From NCBI GenBank assembly GCA_035358815.1, contig DAOPQC010000006.1, positions 56,456-120,455 on the forward strand: a stretch of DNA of 64,000 nucleotides, in the 5' to 3' direction. A program made the position numbers and the translations under genes. Source of the DNA: Thermoanaerobaculales bacterium (GTDB taxonomy: Bacteria; Acidobacteriota; Thermoanaerobaculia; Thermoanaerobaculales; Sulfomarinibacteraceae). Below are positions 1 to 8,904 of this stretch, piece after piece. Under the pieces are notes generated by a model. It had not been told where the DNA came from. It saw only the letters and a program-made list of their open reading frames with translations, and searched no databases. Positions within the stretch are counted from its first letter, which is position 1. Each line of letters begins with the position of its first letter.

Positions 1-240
1 CCAGGCACCGAACTCCGCATCTGCAGGCAAGATGCCTGCGCTACAACGCCGGCAGAAATGGTGCCAGGCACCGAACTCCGCATCTGCAGGCAAGATGCCT
101 GCGCTACAACGCCGGCAGGATACCCACGCCACATGCAGGCAGGATGCCTGCGCTACAACGCCGGCAGGGTACCCACGCCACATGCAGGCAAGATGCCTGC
201 GCTACAACGCCGGCAGGGTACCGGCGCCACGACCGCCGGG
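1..240. repeat. Palindromic repeat cluster, family A (four copies)
   Basis: Four near-identical 33-bp units lie at 23-55, 86-118, 135-167 and 184-216. Each has the dyad GCAGGCA-AGA-TGCCTGC followed by GCTACAACGCCGGCAG. The last three repeat with a 49-bp period, and their 16-bp separators are themselves nearly identical, so this is not a CRISPR. Copies 1 and 2 are preceded by another element, GGTGCCAGGCACCGAACTCC (family D, palindrome GGTGCC-A-GGCACC). No gene is visible in 1-370; the short open frames here are repeat translations. The pattern resembles REP-type elements; no transposase is nearby. Confidence 0.85.
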
Positions 241-370
241 AGGACAGGCAAAGGTCAACAAATCATCAGCGTCGGTGCCTGGCTTGGGAAACTTCGGAAG
301 CCGGCAATTCGAGGCTCGAATCGGACATCGCTGCTGAACTCGGCGCCTGACACCGAGATCCGCATGCGCG

Positions 371-1534
371 TCACAGTGGCTCGGTGCCCTCGGCGAGCAG
401 GGCGAGGTAGCGGGCGTAACCGAATAGGCGATCGCGCTTCCTCCCGGTCAGCTCGCGCACGATGCCTGCCCGCTCGAGGAGCCCGATGATTCTTGCGGCC
501 GCCGGGAACGACAGGCCCGATCGCTCGGCAGCCTCGCCGATGGAGAGAATGCCCCGTTCGCTTAGCCCCTGGTGGACTCGCATCGCAGAGGCCGCGGATC
601 GTCCGAAGCTCTTCATCCGGGCCCGGTCTTCGTCAAGGAGCGCGACGATTCGCCGAGCCGTCTCCACGGCCTGCTCGGACGTCTGGGTGACGCCATCGAG
701 AAAGAACTCGAGCCACTCCTCCCACCTCCCCTCGCGACGAACTCCGTCGAGGCGCTCGTAGTACTCGGCCCGGTTCTGCTTGAGGTAGAGGCTCAAGTAG
801 AGCATCGGCTGACCGAGGATGCCGGCATCGCAGAGCAGGAGGGTGATGAGCAGCCGACCGATTCGGCCGTTTCCGTCGAGGAACGGGTGGATCGTCTCAA
901 ACTGCGCGTGGGCCAAGCCGGCGACCAACAGCGCCGGGATATCCTGCCGGCCTGAGTGAAGGTATCGCTCGAGGTCGGACATGCACCCTGACACTTCGTT
1001 GGGAGGCGGGGGCACGAACTGGGCGCGGCCGGGCCGGGAGCCTCCGACCCAGTTCTGGGTGCGCCGAAACTCACCCGGATCCTTGTCGCTTCCTCGGCCA
1101 CGAGAGAGCAGGACCGCGTGGACCTCTCGAATCAGCCGACTCGAGAGCGGGAAGCCTCCGCGAAGCCGTTCGAGACCATGATCGAGGGCGGCGACGTAGT
1201 TCGAGGCCTCGACAACGTCGTCGAGGGGAACACCGGGAACCTCGTCGAGCTCGTAGAGCAGCAGGTCCGAGAGGGACGATTGGGTGCCCTCGATCTGCGA
1301 CGAGAGCACCGCCTCCTTGCGCACATACATGTACAGCAACAACTTGGTGTCGGGAAGGAGAGCTGACACGCTGTCCAGGCGACCCAATCCTAGGTGCGCT
1401 CGTTCGAGAAGAACCTGAAGGTGCCCGCCGGGAGCCAAGGGCGGGTTGGGCGGCAGCGGAGCCGGCACGAACGCGTCGACGCGCTCGCCGGCAACTGCCG
1501 TGCTCTCGTATCGACCCTGAGGCCCTCGCTTCAT
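371..1534 (-). CDS. Fic family protein (putative AMP-transferase) with C-terminal winged helix
   Basis: 387 aa. Fic enzymes usually transfer AMP from ATP to a hydroxyl side chain of a target protein. The core motif HPFLDGNGR is at about residues 216-224, continuing IGRLL. An N-terminal SSQIEG (78-83) matches the inhibitory-helix pattern [ST]xxxE[GN], so this looks like a class II, self-inhibited Fic. The C-terminal 75 or so residues resemble a winged-helix DNA-binding domain (IGEAAERSGLSFPAAARII), common in COG3177-type Fic proteins. The ATG at 1534 follows AAGGAACTGACG. No antitoxin gene adjoins it. A perfect dyad lies 25 bp upstream of the start, so autoregulation is plausible. The target is unknown. 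Confidence 0.9.
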   Translation of the reverse strand: MKRGPQGRYESTAVAGERVDAFVPAPLPPNPPLAPGGHLQVLLERAHLGLGRLDSVSALLPDTKLLLYMYVRKEAVLSSQIEGTQSSLSDLLLYELDEVPGVPLDDVVEASNYVAALDHGLERLRGGFPLSSRLIREVHAVLLSRGRGSDKDPGEFRRTQNWVGGSRPGRAQFVPPPPNEVSGCMSDLERYLHSGRQDIPALLVAGLAHAQFETIHPFLDGNGRIGRLLITLLLCDAGILGQPMLYLSLYLKQNRAEYYERLDGVRREGRWEEWLEFFLDGVTQTSEQAVETARRIVALLDEDRARMKSFGRSAASAMRVHQGLSERGILSIGEAAERSGLSFPAAARIIGLLERAGIVRELTGRKRDRLFGYARYLALLAEGTEPL

Positions 1535-1558
1535 CGTCAGTTCCTTGCGCTGTTCGAG

Positions 1559-1583
1559 TTGAATAGCACGTTTCGCTATTCAA
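1559..1583. promoter_or_regulatory. Dyad operator upstream of the Fic gene
   Basis: Perfect 9-bp inverted repeat TTGAATAGC (1559-1567) / GCTATTCAA (1575-1583), separated by 7 bp. It lies 25 bp upstream of the Fic start, in a short AT-rich stretch that stands out from the GC-rich surroundings. The position fits an operator or promoter overlap, probably bound by the winged-helix part of the Fic protein itself (inference). Confidence 0.65.
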
Positions 1584-1619
1584 CATTACACGCTAAATAT
1601 TAAATAACCACCATCGAGC

Positions 1620-1879
1620 CGTCAAGCGACATGCTGGTCGAGTGCCGGCTTCGAGAACGGTGCCAAACGGTGCCAGGCACCGAACTCCGCATCTATCGAC
1701 CATCTCTGCTCGCGCGGCCTTCAGCGAGGCGGGGATCCCTCGCTTTCCGGCTTCGTCCTGCGGACTACGCAGTGACAAGCTGCTCGGGATGACAGGCGGG
1801 CATGCGATCGCCGGCAGGATGCCGGCGCCACAACTGCTCGGGATGACACGAACGACGGACGAGCGAGAGGTGCCTGCGG
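1620..1879. repeat. Intergenic region with degenerate repeat copies
   Basis: No gene is seen. A family D copy (GGTGCCAGGCACCGAACTCC) lies at about 1670-1689, and a diverged family A copy (GCCGGCAGGATGCCGGCG, then CCACAACT) at about 1811-1836. The phrase GCTCGGGATGACA occurs twice. The region looks like layered debris of short dispersed repeats. Confidence 0.6.
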
Positions 1880-2812
1880 CTAGCGGCGGGCGGCGACGAT
1901 CTCGTCGCACCAGGCGACCAGTCCGGCCATCACCTCCTCGCGGTTGGTCTCGTTGAGCATCTCGTGGCGGCCGCCGGGGTAAAGAGTGAGGCGCACGTCG
2001 GTGATACCGGCGCGCGCGTACGCGTCGCGGAGCCGCGTCATCCCCTTGCCGTGCTCGCCCACCGGATCACGGTCGCCGGCGAAGAGGTAGAGCGGCATGT
2101 CCTTGGGGACCTTCGCAACGTTCGCCGGGTTCGCGATCCGGCCGAGCGCGTCGAGCAGATCGACCCAGGTCTGGGTCGACACCTCGAAGCCGCACAGGGG
2201 GTCGGCGAGGTAGGCGTCGACCTCGGCCGGGTCGCGCGACAGCCAGTCGAACTCCGTGCGCGCGGGCGCGAAGGGCTTGTTGTATCCCCCGAAGCTGAGC
2301 CGCGTGAGCAGCGCGCTCGGGCTGCGCCGGCCGAGGCGCGCCCGCTCGAGGCGGGCGACGAGCTTGCCGGCCGCCGCGATCGCCGGTGGCTTGCCGTTCG
2401 AACCGGAGAGAGCTGCCGCCACCATGTCGGCCGGGTGCTCGAAAAGCAGCTGCTGGAGAACGAACGAGCCCATCGAGTGGCCGACGACGATGACCGGCAG
2501 GCCGGGGTGGCGTCTGGCGATCTCGCGGTTGACGGTATGGGCGTCCGCGACGATGCGGTTCCAGCCGTCGCGGTCGGCCAGGTGGCCGGCCGGGCTCGCG
2601 TCGGAGATGCTCTTGCCGTGGCCGCGGTGGTCGTGCGCGTAGGTGGTGTAGCCGACGCCGGCCAACCCTCCCGCGAGACGCGCGTAGCGGCCCGAGTGCT
2701 CGGCCATGCCGTGCAGGACCTGGACGACCGCCCTGGGCGCCTCGACCGCCCAGCCGCTCACGTGGAGGCTCGCGCCATCCGCCGCCCGGAACGAGAAATC
2801 GGCTGTCTTCAT
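1880..2812 (-). CDS. Alpha/beta hydrolase, monoacylglycerol lipase/lysophospholipase-like
   Basis: 310 aa, cytoplasmic, no signal peptide. The oxyanion-side HG is in the motif HGMAEHSGRY (34-43), typical of PldB/MGL-type serine hydrolases. The nucleophile elbow is GHSMGS (111-116, Ser113). An acid (FAGDRDPVG) and a histidine (GGRHEML) follow at the expected places near the C-terminus, so the triad looks complete. Predicted role is hydrolysis of mono- or lysolipid esters; the substrate is not determined. The gene is convergent with nothing and sits alone between the repeat region and the RelE-like gene. A GGAGCC lies directly before the ATG. Confidence 0.88.
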   Translation of the reverse strand: MKTADFSFRAADGASLHVSGWAVEAPRAVVQVLHGMAEHSGRYARLAGGLAGVGYTTYAHDHRGHGKSISDASPAGHLADRDGWNRIVADAHTVNREIARRHPGLPVIVVGHSMGSFVLQQLLFEHPADMVAAALSGSNGKPPAIAAAGKLVARLERARLGRRSPSALLTRLSFGGYNKPFAPARTEFDWLSRDPAEVDAYLADPLCGFEVSTQTWVDLLDALGRIANPANVAKVPKDMPLYLFAGDRDPVGEHGKGMTRLRDAYARAGITDVRLTLYPGGRHEMLNETNREEVMAGLVAWCDEIVAARR

Positions 2813-2885
2813 GGCTCCAGACGATACCGCATCCGACGCTGGGGAGCGCCAGGCGATCCGACCGGCCTGTCGTGCATGGGTTCCG

Positions 2886-3143
2886 TCAGTACGCGCCGCC
2901 CCGCGGCAGAATCGCGTACACGTGGCGCACCTGCGACTGCCGATCGGGCGTCAGGAGGATTCGCCAGCCCCCCACCCTCACCCGCAGGTCACCCTTGAGC
3001 CTGCCCGTAAGGGGTTTCACGGCCGGGTGCGACGGCGGTGTCTCGAGAAGCTCGAGCTCGCGCAGCGCCTCCTTGATCCGCGCACGCGTCGGGCGGTCGA
3101 GCTTGAGGTACTGCCTCTCCGCAGACGGTTGCGTCGCGTCCAC
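2886..3143 (-). CDS. RelE/ParE-type toxin homologue, solitary
   Basis: About 85 aa from a GTG at 3143. The sequence has the RelE superfamily layout: PSAERQYLKLDRPTRARI helix, then VKPLTGRLKGDLRVRVGGWRILL, and a final HVYAILPRGGAY strand where the family usually has RxxxY. RelE toxins are ribosome-dependent mRNA endonucleases; ParE members poison gyrase. The open frame extends upstream to 3284, but the extension has no family resemblance and would overlap the divergent MFS gene. No antitoxin frame is seen on either side, so it may be an orphan or inactive remnant. The start and Shine-Dalgarno are uncertain. Confidence 0.55.
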   Translation of the reverse strand: MDATQPSAERQYLKLDRPTRARIKEALRELELLETPPSHPAVKPLTGRLKGDLRVRVGGWRILLTPDRQSQVRHVYAILPRGGAY

Positions 3144-3262
3144 CAAGGCTCGAGGAGACTCTCGTCGAGAACGACGCAGCCATGGTGTCGCGGCGTGGAA
3201 CGCCTCCCCGAGGCCCGCTGGTGCGCTAGACTCGCGGGCCGGACGCACAGCGGTTTCGAGCG

Positions 3263-4597
3263 ATGCCTGAACCAGCCCAACCACCTCGCGCCACGACCCT
3301 CCGCGCCCTCGGGCGTGCGCTCAAGCACCGCAACTACCGGCTGTTCTTCGTCGGGCAGAGCATCTCGCTGATCGGCACCTGGATGACCAGGGTCGCCACG
3401 GGCTGGCTGATCTACCGGCTCACCGGGTCGGCGTGGCTGCTCGGAGTGCTCAGCTTCGCCGGTCAGGTGCCGACCTTCGTGCTGGCGCCGGTCGCCGGCG
3501 TCCTCGTGGACCGCTGGAACCGGCACCGCGTGCTGCTGGCCACCCAGGTGCTGGCCATGGTCCAGTCGGCGCTGCTCGCGGCCCTGTCGCTCGGCGGCGT
3601 GATCACCGTGACCCACGTGGTGATCCTGAGTGTCTGCCAGGGGCTCATCAACGCGTTCGACATGCCGGCGCGGCAGGCCCTGGTCGTGCACATGGTGGAT
3701 GACCGAGCCGACCTGTCCAACGCCATCGCGCTGAACTCGTCGATGGTCAACGCCGCCCGCCTGATCGGACCGTCGATCGCCGGGGTCCTGATCGCGTGGG
3801 CGGGTGAAGGCGTGTGCTTCCTCGCGGATGCGGTGAGCTACATCGCCGTGATCGCCTCGGTGGCTGCGATGCGGCTGAACCTGCCGGCGCATCCGGTCGA
3901 GCGCACCAACGTGCTCGGCGAGCTCGCCGAGGGGCTGCGCTACGCTGTCGGCTTCATGCCCATCCGCGCGCTGCTCGTGATGCTGGCACTGGTCAGCCTG
4001 GTGGCCATGCCGCACACGGTGCTGATGCCGATCGTGGCCAGCCAGGTGCTCCACGGCGGCGCCCACACCCTCGGCTTCCTGATGGCGGCGACCGGGCTCG
4101 GCGCGCTGGCCGGCGCCCTGTACCTGGCGTCGCGGCGCACCGTGCTCGGCCTTTGCCACGTGATCCCGGTCGCGGTGATCGCGCTCGGCGCCGGGCTGAT
4201 CGGCCTCTCGCAATCGCGCCTGCTGTGGCTGTCGCTCGCCATCATGCCGGTGATCGGCGCCGGGATGATCGTCCAGATGGCGGCCAGCAACACCGTGCTG
4301 CAGACCATCGTCGACGAGGAGAAGCGAGGCCGGGTGATGAGCTTCTACGCGATGGCGTTCTTCGGCGCGGCGCCGCTCGGCAGCCTGCTCGCCGGGGCGC
4401 TCGCGCAGCGCTTCGGAGCGCCGGTGGCCTTGCTGGCGGCCGGAGTGGCCTGCATCGCTGCGGCCGGCCTGTTCATCGCGAGGCTGCCGGTGTTCCGCCG
4501 CCAGGTCAGGCCGATCTACGTCGAGCTCGGCATCCTGCCGGAGATCGCCGGCGGGCTGCAGAGCGCGTCGCAGCTGACCCGGCCGCCCCAGAGCTGA
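3263..4597 (+). CDS. MFS transporter (MFS_3/EntS-like exporter)
   Basis: 444 aa with about 12 predicted membrane helices. The N-terminus (LKHRNYRLFFVGQSISLIGTW) and the loop GVLVDRWNRHRVLL match the MFS_3 group that includes the enterobactin exporter EntS and various multidrug exporters. It is a proton-driven inner-membrane exporter by family. The substrate is unknown. It stands alone with no siderophore genes near it. A tag-protein remnant begins just after the stop. Confidence 0.9.
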   Translation: MPEPAQPPRATTLRALGRALKHRNYRLFFVGQSISLIGTWMTRVATGWLIYRLTGSAWLLGVLSFAGQVPTFVLAPVAGVLVDRWNRHRVLLATQVLAMVQSALLAALSLGGVITVTHVVILSVCQGLINAFDMPARQALVVHMVDDRADLSNAIALNSSMVNAARLIGPSIAGVLIAWAGEGVCFLADAVSYIAVIASVAAMRLNLPAHPVERTNVLGELAEGLRYAVGFMPIRALLVMLALVSLVAMPHTVLMPIVASQVLHGGAHTLGFLMAATGLGALAGALYLASRRTVLGLCHVIPVAVIALGAGLIGLSQSRLLWLSLAIMPVIGAGMIVQMAASNTVLQTIVDEEKRGRVMSFYAMAFFGAAPLGSLLAGALAQRFGAPVALLAAGVACIAAAGLFIARLPVFRRQVRPIYVELGILPEIAGGLQSASQLTRPPQS

Positions 4598-4598
4598 C

Positions 4599-4748
4599 GC
4601 CGGCGGCGATCCTGTCCTGGTGGAGACCGATCCGTGCAACCCCGGCATCTGCGTCCCGATCCTGCTGCATGGCGTCTCGGGCTCCGGGAGCACCTTCGCT
4701 GACGGCTTCGAGAGCGGCGCCACCTCGGCGTGGTCGTGGACGGTGCAG
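4599..4748 (+). pseudogene. Remnant of a secreted protein carrying the DGFESG C-terminal tag
   Basis: Directly after the MFS stop an open stretch reads a Cys-containing linker (TDPCNPGICVPILL), then FADGFESGATSAWSWTVQ, which is the tag seen on proteins at 4946, 40276 and 45884. It has no plausible start, no body domain, and it runs past the place where the stop codon normally follows TVP. I read it as a decayed 3' end of a lost gene. The rest of 4749-4945 shows no gene. Confidence 0.6.
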
Positions 4749-4945
4749 TGGCGTCGCGCACAGCGACCCGCCAGCGTCTGCCGCCGCGGCAAGCGCCTCG
4801 GCCGCGCTCGGTCGCGAAGGGGAATCGTCAGCTCCGCCACGCTGTTCACCTGCGTCAAGACAGCTCTGGGCGACATCACTGATCGCGTCCGTCGGCCAGC
4901 GGGCGCGACGCGGCCAGGGAGACGTCTCGAGGAAAGGACGGACAG

Positions 4946-5629
4946 ATGAACCGTATCGTGATGCGCTCGCAGGTGGCACGGCGCCTCGTCGCCGCGCTCG
5001 GCATGGCGGCGGCGGCCTTTGCCCTGAATGCATGGGCCGTGGACCCGGCACAGGTGGACGACTTCCAGGACGGAACGACGATGGGCTGGCAGGAGGGCGC
5101 GGTGAGCCCCAACCCGCCGGTGAACGTGCCGAACGGCGGGCCCGGCGGCGCCGGTGACGCCTACCTGGAGAACACCTCGTCCGGGGGCAGCGGCGCCGGA
5201 TCGAAGATGATCATGTTCAACAACGCCCAGTGGACCGGGGACTACGTCACGGCAGGCGTGTCGTCGCTGCAGATGCACTTCAACAACCTCGGCGCCACCG
5301 ACCTGCCGATGCGGGTCGCGGTCGAGGGCGCCGGCGGCGGCCGTTTCGCGAGCCTCGACCCGATCGTGCTGCCGGCCGGCAGCGGCTGGCAGCACGTCGT
5401 GTTCGACCTCACGGACGCCGCGATGGTCACGGTCGGTGGCGCGCAGACCTTGGCCCAGGTCCTGGCGAACGTGATCGAGCTGCGGGTCCTGGCCTCGAAC
5501 GTCCCCGACTGGAACGGCTCCTCCCTGATCGCGGTCCTGGGCATGGACAACCTGGCCACCGGCGCCTCCGTCTTCACGAACGGCTTCGAGAGCGGCGACA
5601 CCAGCGGCTGGTCGCTGACGGTGCCGTAG
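4946..5629 (+). CDS. Secreted protein of unknown function with DGFESG-type C-terminal tag
   Basis: 227 aa. The start at 4946 follows GAGGAAAGGACGGACAG. A signal peptide (about residues 1-32, ending near LNAWA) is followed by a beta-rich, Gly/Asn-rich body beginning VDDFQDGTTMGWQEG, which resembles carbohydrate-binding or discoidin-like extracellular modules but which I cannot assign. The chain ends NGFESGDTSGWSLTVP, the tag shared with the tetraheme cytochrome (40276) and the pseudo-subtilase (45884). The DFQDGTTMGW at the N-terminal end of the mature protein loosely echoes the tag itself. It is probably exported; its partner and function are unknown. Only the tag remnant lies upstream. Confidence 0.75.
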   Translation: MNRIVMRSQVARRLVAALGMAAAAFALNAWAVDPAQVDDFQDGTTMGWQEGAVSPNPPVNVPNGGPGGAGDAYLENTSSGGSGAGSKMIMFNNAQWTGDYVTAGVSSLQMHFNNLGATDLPMRVAVEGAGGGRFASLDPIVLPAGSGWQHVVFDLTDAAMVTVGGAQTLAQVLANVIELRVLASNVPDWNGSSLIAVLGMDNLATGASVFTNGFESGDTSGWSLTVP

Positions 5630-5887
5630 CCCGGCGTGGACGAGCTCCCATCGTGCCGGCGGCAGCCGCACCGGCCGGCACGCTGTCCCTCGCGCCGGCG
5701 GCGGCACTGTTCGGGCGATGCCGGCAGGGCGCCAGGCCGCTGCCTCGGTCATTGACCGCGCGCCCCCCCGGACTTCAATCGCGCGGGAGACGCCCGAGCC
5801 GTGGTAGTGTGGCGCTCCCCGCCGGCGTCCCAGGCCGCCAAGCTCGGACGCGGGCATGATGCAGGCGGGACGACGGGAGAGAGCACG

Positions 5888-6673
5888 ATGAAGATTCGGA
5901 ACCTGGTGCTGATCACGCTGGCCGCCGCGCTGGTGGCGGGCAGCTCATGCTCGAACGAGAAGGGCACGGGGAACGGCTCCCCGGCCACGGCCCAGGCCCC
6001 GGCGGCCGCGGAGACGTCGCCGAAGCCGGCGGCCGGCGGCACCTTCGCCGGCAAGGTTGTCGAGACCATGGATGCAGGCGCCTACACCTACGTCCGGGTC
6101 GCGGCCGGCGGCGAGGAGATCTGGGCCGCCTCCAACCGCTTCGCGGTGGCGGTCGGCGAGCAGGTGGTCGTGCCGCTCGACATGCCGATGGAGAACTTCC
6201 ACAGCGACACCCTCGACCGCACCTTCCCGGTCATCTACTTCGCGGGAGCGATCGTCCGCGAGGGCGAGCTGAGGCCGCCGTCGATGCCGGCCGGGCACCC
6301 GCCGATCGCGGGCGCGGGCTCGGACCACAGCCAGGCGCCGGTGCCGGCCGTCGAACCGGCGGCGGGCGGCATGACGATCGCCGAGATCTGGGCCGGCAAG
6401 GATCGTCTCGCCGGCTCGACCGTCAGCGTGCGGGGCCGGGTGGTGAGGTACAACCCCGGCATCATGGGCACCAACTGGGTGCACCTGCAGGACGGCAGCG
6501 GCAGCCCAGCAAACGGCACCCACGACCTCGCGGTCACCACGCCGGCCACGGTGAGGGTCGGCGACGTGGTCACCGCGACCGGCGCGGTGTCGGTCGACCA
6601 GGACTTCGGGGCCGGTTACACCTACCCGGTCATGATCCGGGAGGCCGCGGTCGTCGCCGACTCGCTGCTCTGA
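5888..6673 (+). CDS. OB-fold nucleic-acid-binding-type lipoprotein
   Basis: 261 aa from the ATG at 5888; upstream in-frame codons do not look coding. A lipobox-like end (AGSSC) follows a signal segment, so Cys21 is probably lipidated. Two related modules follow a low-complexity Ala/Pro linker. The first (about 50-130, GKVVETMDAGAYTYVRV) matches small exported proteins that carry a gene-context-independent OB-like strand pattern. The second (about 165-260, GSTVSVRGRVVRYNPGIMGTNWVHLQDG) is a typical exported OB-fold. Function is unknown; such proteins sit in the periplasm. It is followed by the convergent oxidoreductase operon. Confidence 0.7.
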   Translation: MKIRNLVLITLAAALVAGSSCSNEKGTGNGSPATAQAPAAAETSPKPAAGGTFAGKVVETMDAGAYTYVRVAAGGEEIWAASNRFAVAVGEQVVVPLDMPMENFHSDTLDRTFPVIYFAGAIVREGELRPPSMPAGHPPIAGAGSDHSQAPVPAVEPAAGGMTIAEIWAGKDRLAGSTVSVRGRVVRYNPGIMGTNWVHLQDGSGSPANGTHDLAVTTPATVRVGDVVTATGAVSVDQDFGAGYTYPVMIREAAVVADSLL

Positions 6674-6741
6674 TCCGCTCGGTCACTCCGCGGTGGTCGG
6701 CGGCGAGAGCCCGACCGCGGTCGCCACCCCGGAAACCGAGC

Positions 6742-8904
6742 CTATGTGGAGCGGAGCGCCGCCTTGACCCGCGCCGGCGTCAGCGGCATCCGCAGCACGC
6801 GCGCGCCGACGGCGTCAAAGACCGCGTTGGCGATCGCCGCGCCGACGACGATGATCGCCGGCTCGCCGCCGCCCTGGGGCGGATCGTCGGGCGCGTCGAT
6901 GATCACCGTCTCGATCGCCGGCAGCCAGGAGAAGCGCGGCAGCTCGTAGGTGTCGAAGTTGCGATCGAGCACCTCGCCTCCCCTGAAGCGCACCTCCTCG
7001 GCGAGGGCGTAGCCCAGGCCCATCGTGAGGCAGCCCTCCATCTGGATGGTGGCACCGGCCGGGTTGACGCAGAGGCCCATGTTCTGGGCGCAGACCAGAC
7101 GCTCGACGCGGATCCGGCCCGAGGCGCGGTCGACCTCGACGTCGGCCGCCAGCGCGACGTACGTCCCGGCGTCGATGCCGAGCGCCATGCCCTGGCCGCG
7201 GCCGCTCGGCGCCTTGCCCGGCCGCCACGAGAAGCGCTCGGCCGCCGCCTGCAGCACGCCTCGCATCTTCGCGTCGGTCAGGTTGCGCAGCCGGAACTCG
7301 ACCGGGTCGAGGCCGGCCGCGGCCGCCAGGATGTCGATGTGCGACTCGCGGGCGAAGGTGTTGGTGTTGTTGCCCGGCGCCCGCCAGGCGCCGGTCGCGA
7401 ACGGGTGCGACCCCGGCACGCCACGCCAGCCGCCCGGAGCGGCGAGGGTCCGATGGTGCGGGATGTCGTAGAACTGGTCGGCGCCGCGATCGCCGGCGAA
7501 GTAGACGAGGTAGTCCCAGTAGGAGATGCGGCCGGCCGGCGTGACGCCGGCGTCGATGGTCACCACCGCCGCCGGCCGGAATGTGTCGTAGAAGAACTCC
7601 TCGGCCCGGGTCCAGGCCACCTGCACCGGCCGGCCGGTGAGGCGGGCGAGCCGCGCGGCCTCGATCGCCTGCCGGTTGGCCGACTTGCCGCCGAAGCCGC
7701 CGCCGAGAAACGGCGGGACCACCCGCACCCCGTCCTCGGGCAGGCCGAGCGCTTCGGCCGCCTCGGCCCGCAGCGGGTAGGGCGTCTGGGTCGACGCCCA
7801 GATCGTGAGCCGGCCGTCCTCCCACGCCGCGAGGGCAGTGTGGGTCTCGATGGCCGCGTGGGCCCGGTAGCCGTCGTGGAAGGTGCGGCGGGCGCTGGCG
7901 GTGGCGGAGGCGCGGCCGGCCGCGAGGCTGCCGCCCTCGGCCACGGTCTCGCCGGGTGGCGCCACCTTGACGAGGTGGTCGAAGATGCTGTCCTGGTCGA
8001 CCGTGGAGGCGGGCGTGTTCCACTGCGCCTTGACCTGCGCCAGCGCCTGCTCGGCGCCGTCGGGCGTCGGGTGCAGCACCGCCACCAGGTCGGCGTCGCG
8101 AATCACGGTCGCGCCCTCGACGGTGGCGACGCCGGCGACGTCGATGCTGCGCAGCGTGGCGCCGTGCGCCGGCGGCCGCACCAGCCGCGCGTAGAGCATG
8201 GCCTCGCGCCGGATGTCGCCCGCGTAGGCCGCGCGGCCGGTGACCTTGACCTCGGCGTCGCGGCGCCGCACCGGCCGGCCGACGACGTCGAGCTCCGAGA
8301 CCTTCTGGAGCGGGGCCTTGCGGCCAAGACGCCGGCCGATCGCCTGGCCCTTGGTGAGCTCGGCGTAGCCGATGCCGCGGCCGGGATCGGCGGTGTCCAC
8401 GACGCGGCCCTGCCGCGCCGCGAGCCGCTCGCGCGGCGCCTCGAGGCGCTCGGCGGCGAGATCGAGCAGCACCTCGCGGGCCTCGGCGGCGGCCGCGCGC
8501 AGCGCCGGGGCGAAGAAGCGCGTGGTCATCGAGCCGAAGGTGCCCATGTCCCAGAGGCCGAGGTCGGTGTCGCCCATCGCCATGTCCACGACCTCGAGCG
8601 GCACCTCCAGCTCGTCGGCCAGCGTCTGCGCGAGCGACGTGACGACGCCCTGGCCCATCTCGATCTTGCCGGTGAAGCAGGTGACGCGCCCGTCCTCGCC
8701 GATCCGCAGGAAGGCGTTGAAGTCGTCCGGCAGCTCCCGGGCCAGCGACACCGGCGCTCCCTCCTCCTGGAGCGCGAGCAGGTCGCGAGCCGACACCGCA
8801 ACCACGATCCCGCTGCCGAACAGAGCCAAGAAGCGGCGGCGGCTGACTGCGGACGGCGGGTCGATGTCGAAGAAGTGCAGCAGCTCGTCCCGGTGGCGGC
8901 TCAT
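6742..8904 (-). CDS. Molybdopterin-binding aldehyde/isoquinoline oxidoreductase large subunit (IorB-like)
   Basis: 720 aa. Xanthine-oxidase-family large subunit that hydroxylates or oxidises aldehydes or N-heterocycles with a molybdenum cofactor. The ATG at 8904 overlaps the stop of the 2Fe-2S subunit (ATGA). A twin-arginine signal (SRRRFLALFGSG) near the N-terminus suggests folded, cofactor-loaded export, as in IorB-type enzymes. Conserved family stretches include FTGKIEMGQGV and PFLGGGFGGKS. No FAD subunit is present, consistent with the two-subunit Ior type, which passes electrons to a cytochrome; no cytochrome lies in this operon. The substrate cannot be read from sequence. Confidence 0.9.
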   Translation of the reverse strand: MSRHRDELLHFFDIDPPSAVSRRRFLALFGSGIVVAVSARDLLALQEEGAPVSLARELPDDFNAFLRIGEDGRVTCFTGKIEMGQGVVTSLAQTLADELEVPLEVVDMAMGDTDLGLWDMGTFGSMTTRFFAPALRAAAAEAREVLLDLAAERLEAPRERLAARQGRVVDTADPGRGIGYAELTKGQAIGRRLGRKAPLQKVSELDVVGRPVRRRDAEVKVTGRAAYAGDIRREAMLYARLVRPPAHGATLRSIDVAGVATVEGATVIRDADLVAVLHPTPDGAEQALAQVKAQWNTPASTVDQDSIFDHLVKVAPPGETVAEGGSLAAGRASATASARRTFHDGYRAHAAIETHTALAAWEDGRLTIWASTQTPYPLRAEAAEALGLPEDGVRVVPPFLGGGFGGKSANRQAIEAARLARLTGRPVQVAWTRAEEFFYDTFRPAAVVTIDAGVTPAGRISYWDYLVYFAGDRGADQFYDIPHHRTLAAPGGWRGVPGSHPFATGAWRAPGNNTNTFARESHIDILAAAAGLDPVEFRLRNLTDAKMRGVLQAAAERFSWRPGKAPSGRGQGMALGIDAGTYVALAADVEVDRASGRIRVERLVCAQNMGLCVNPAGATIQMEGCLTMGLGYALAEEVRFRGGEVLDRNFDTYELPRFSWLPAIETVIIDAPDDPPQGGGEPAIIVVGAAIANAVFDAVGARVLRMPLTPARVKAALRST

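Noticed and set aside
1..240. Apparent CRISPR-like pattern of 33-bp repeats with 16-bp gaps
   Set aside because: The gaps are nearly identical to one another and the repeat carries a strong palindrome plus conserved tail; there are no cas genes. This is a REP-like tandem cluster.
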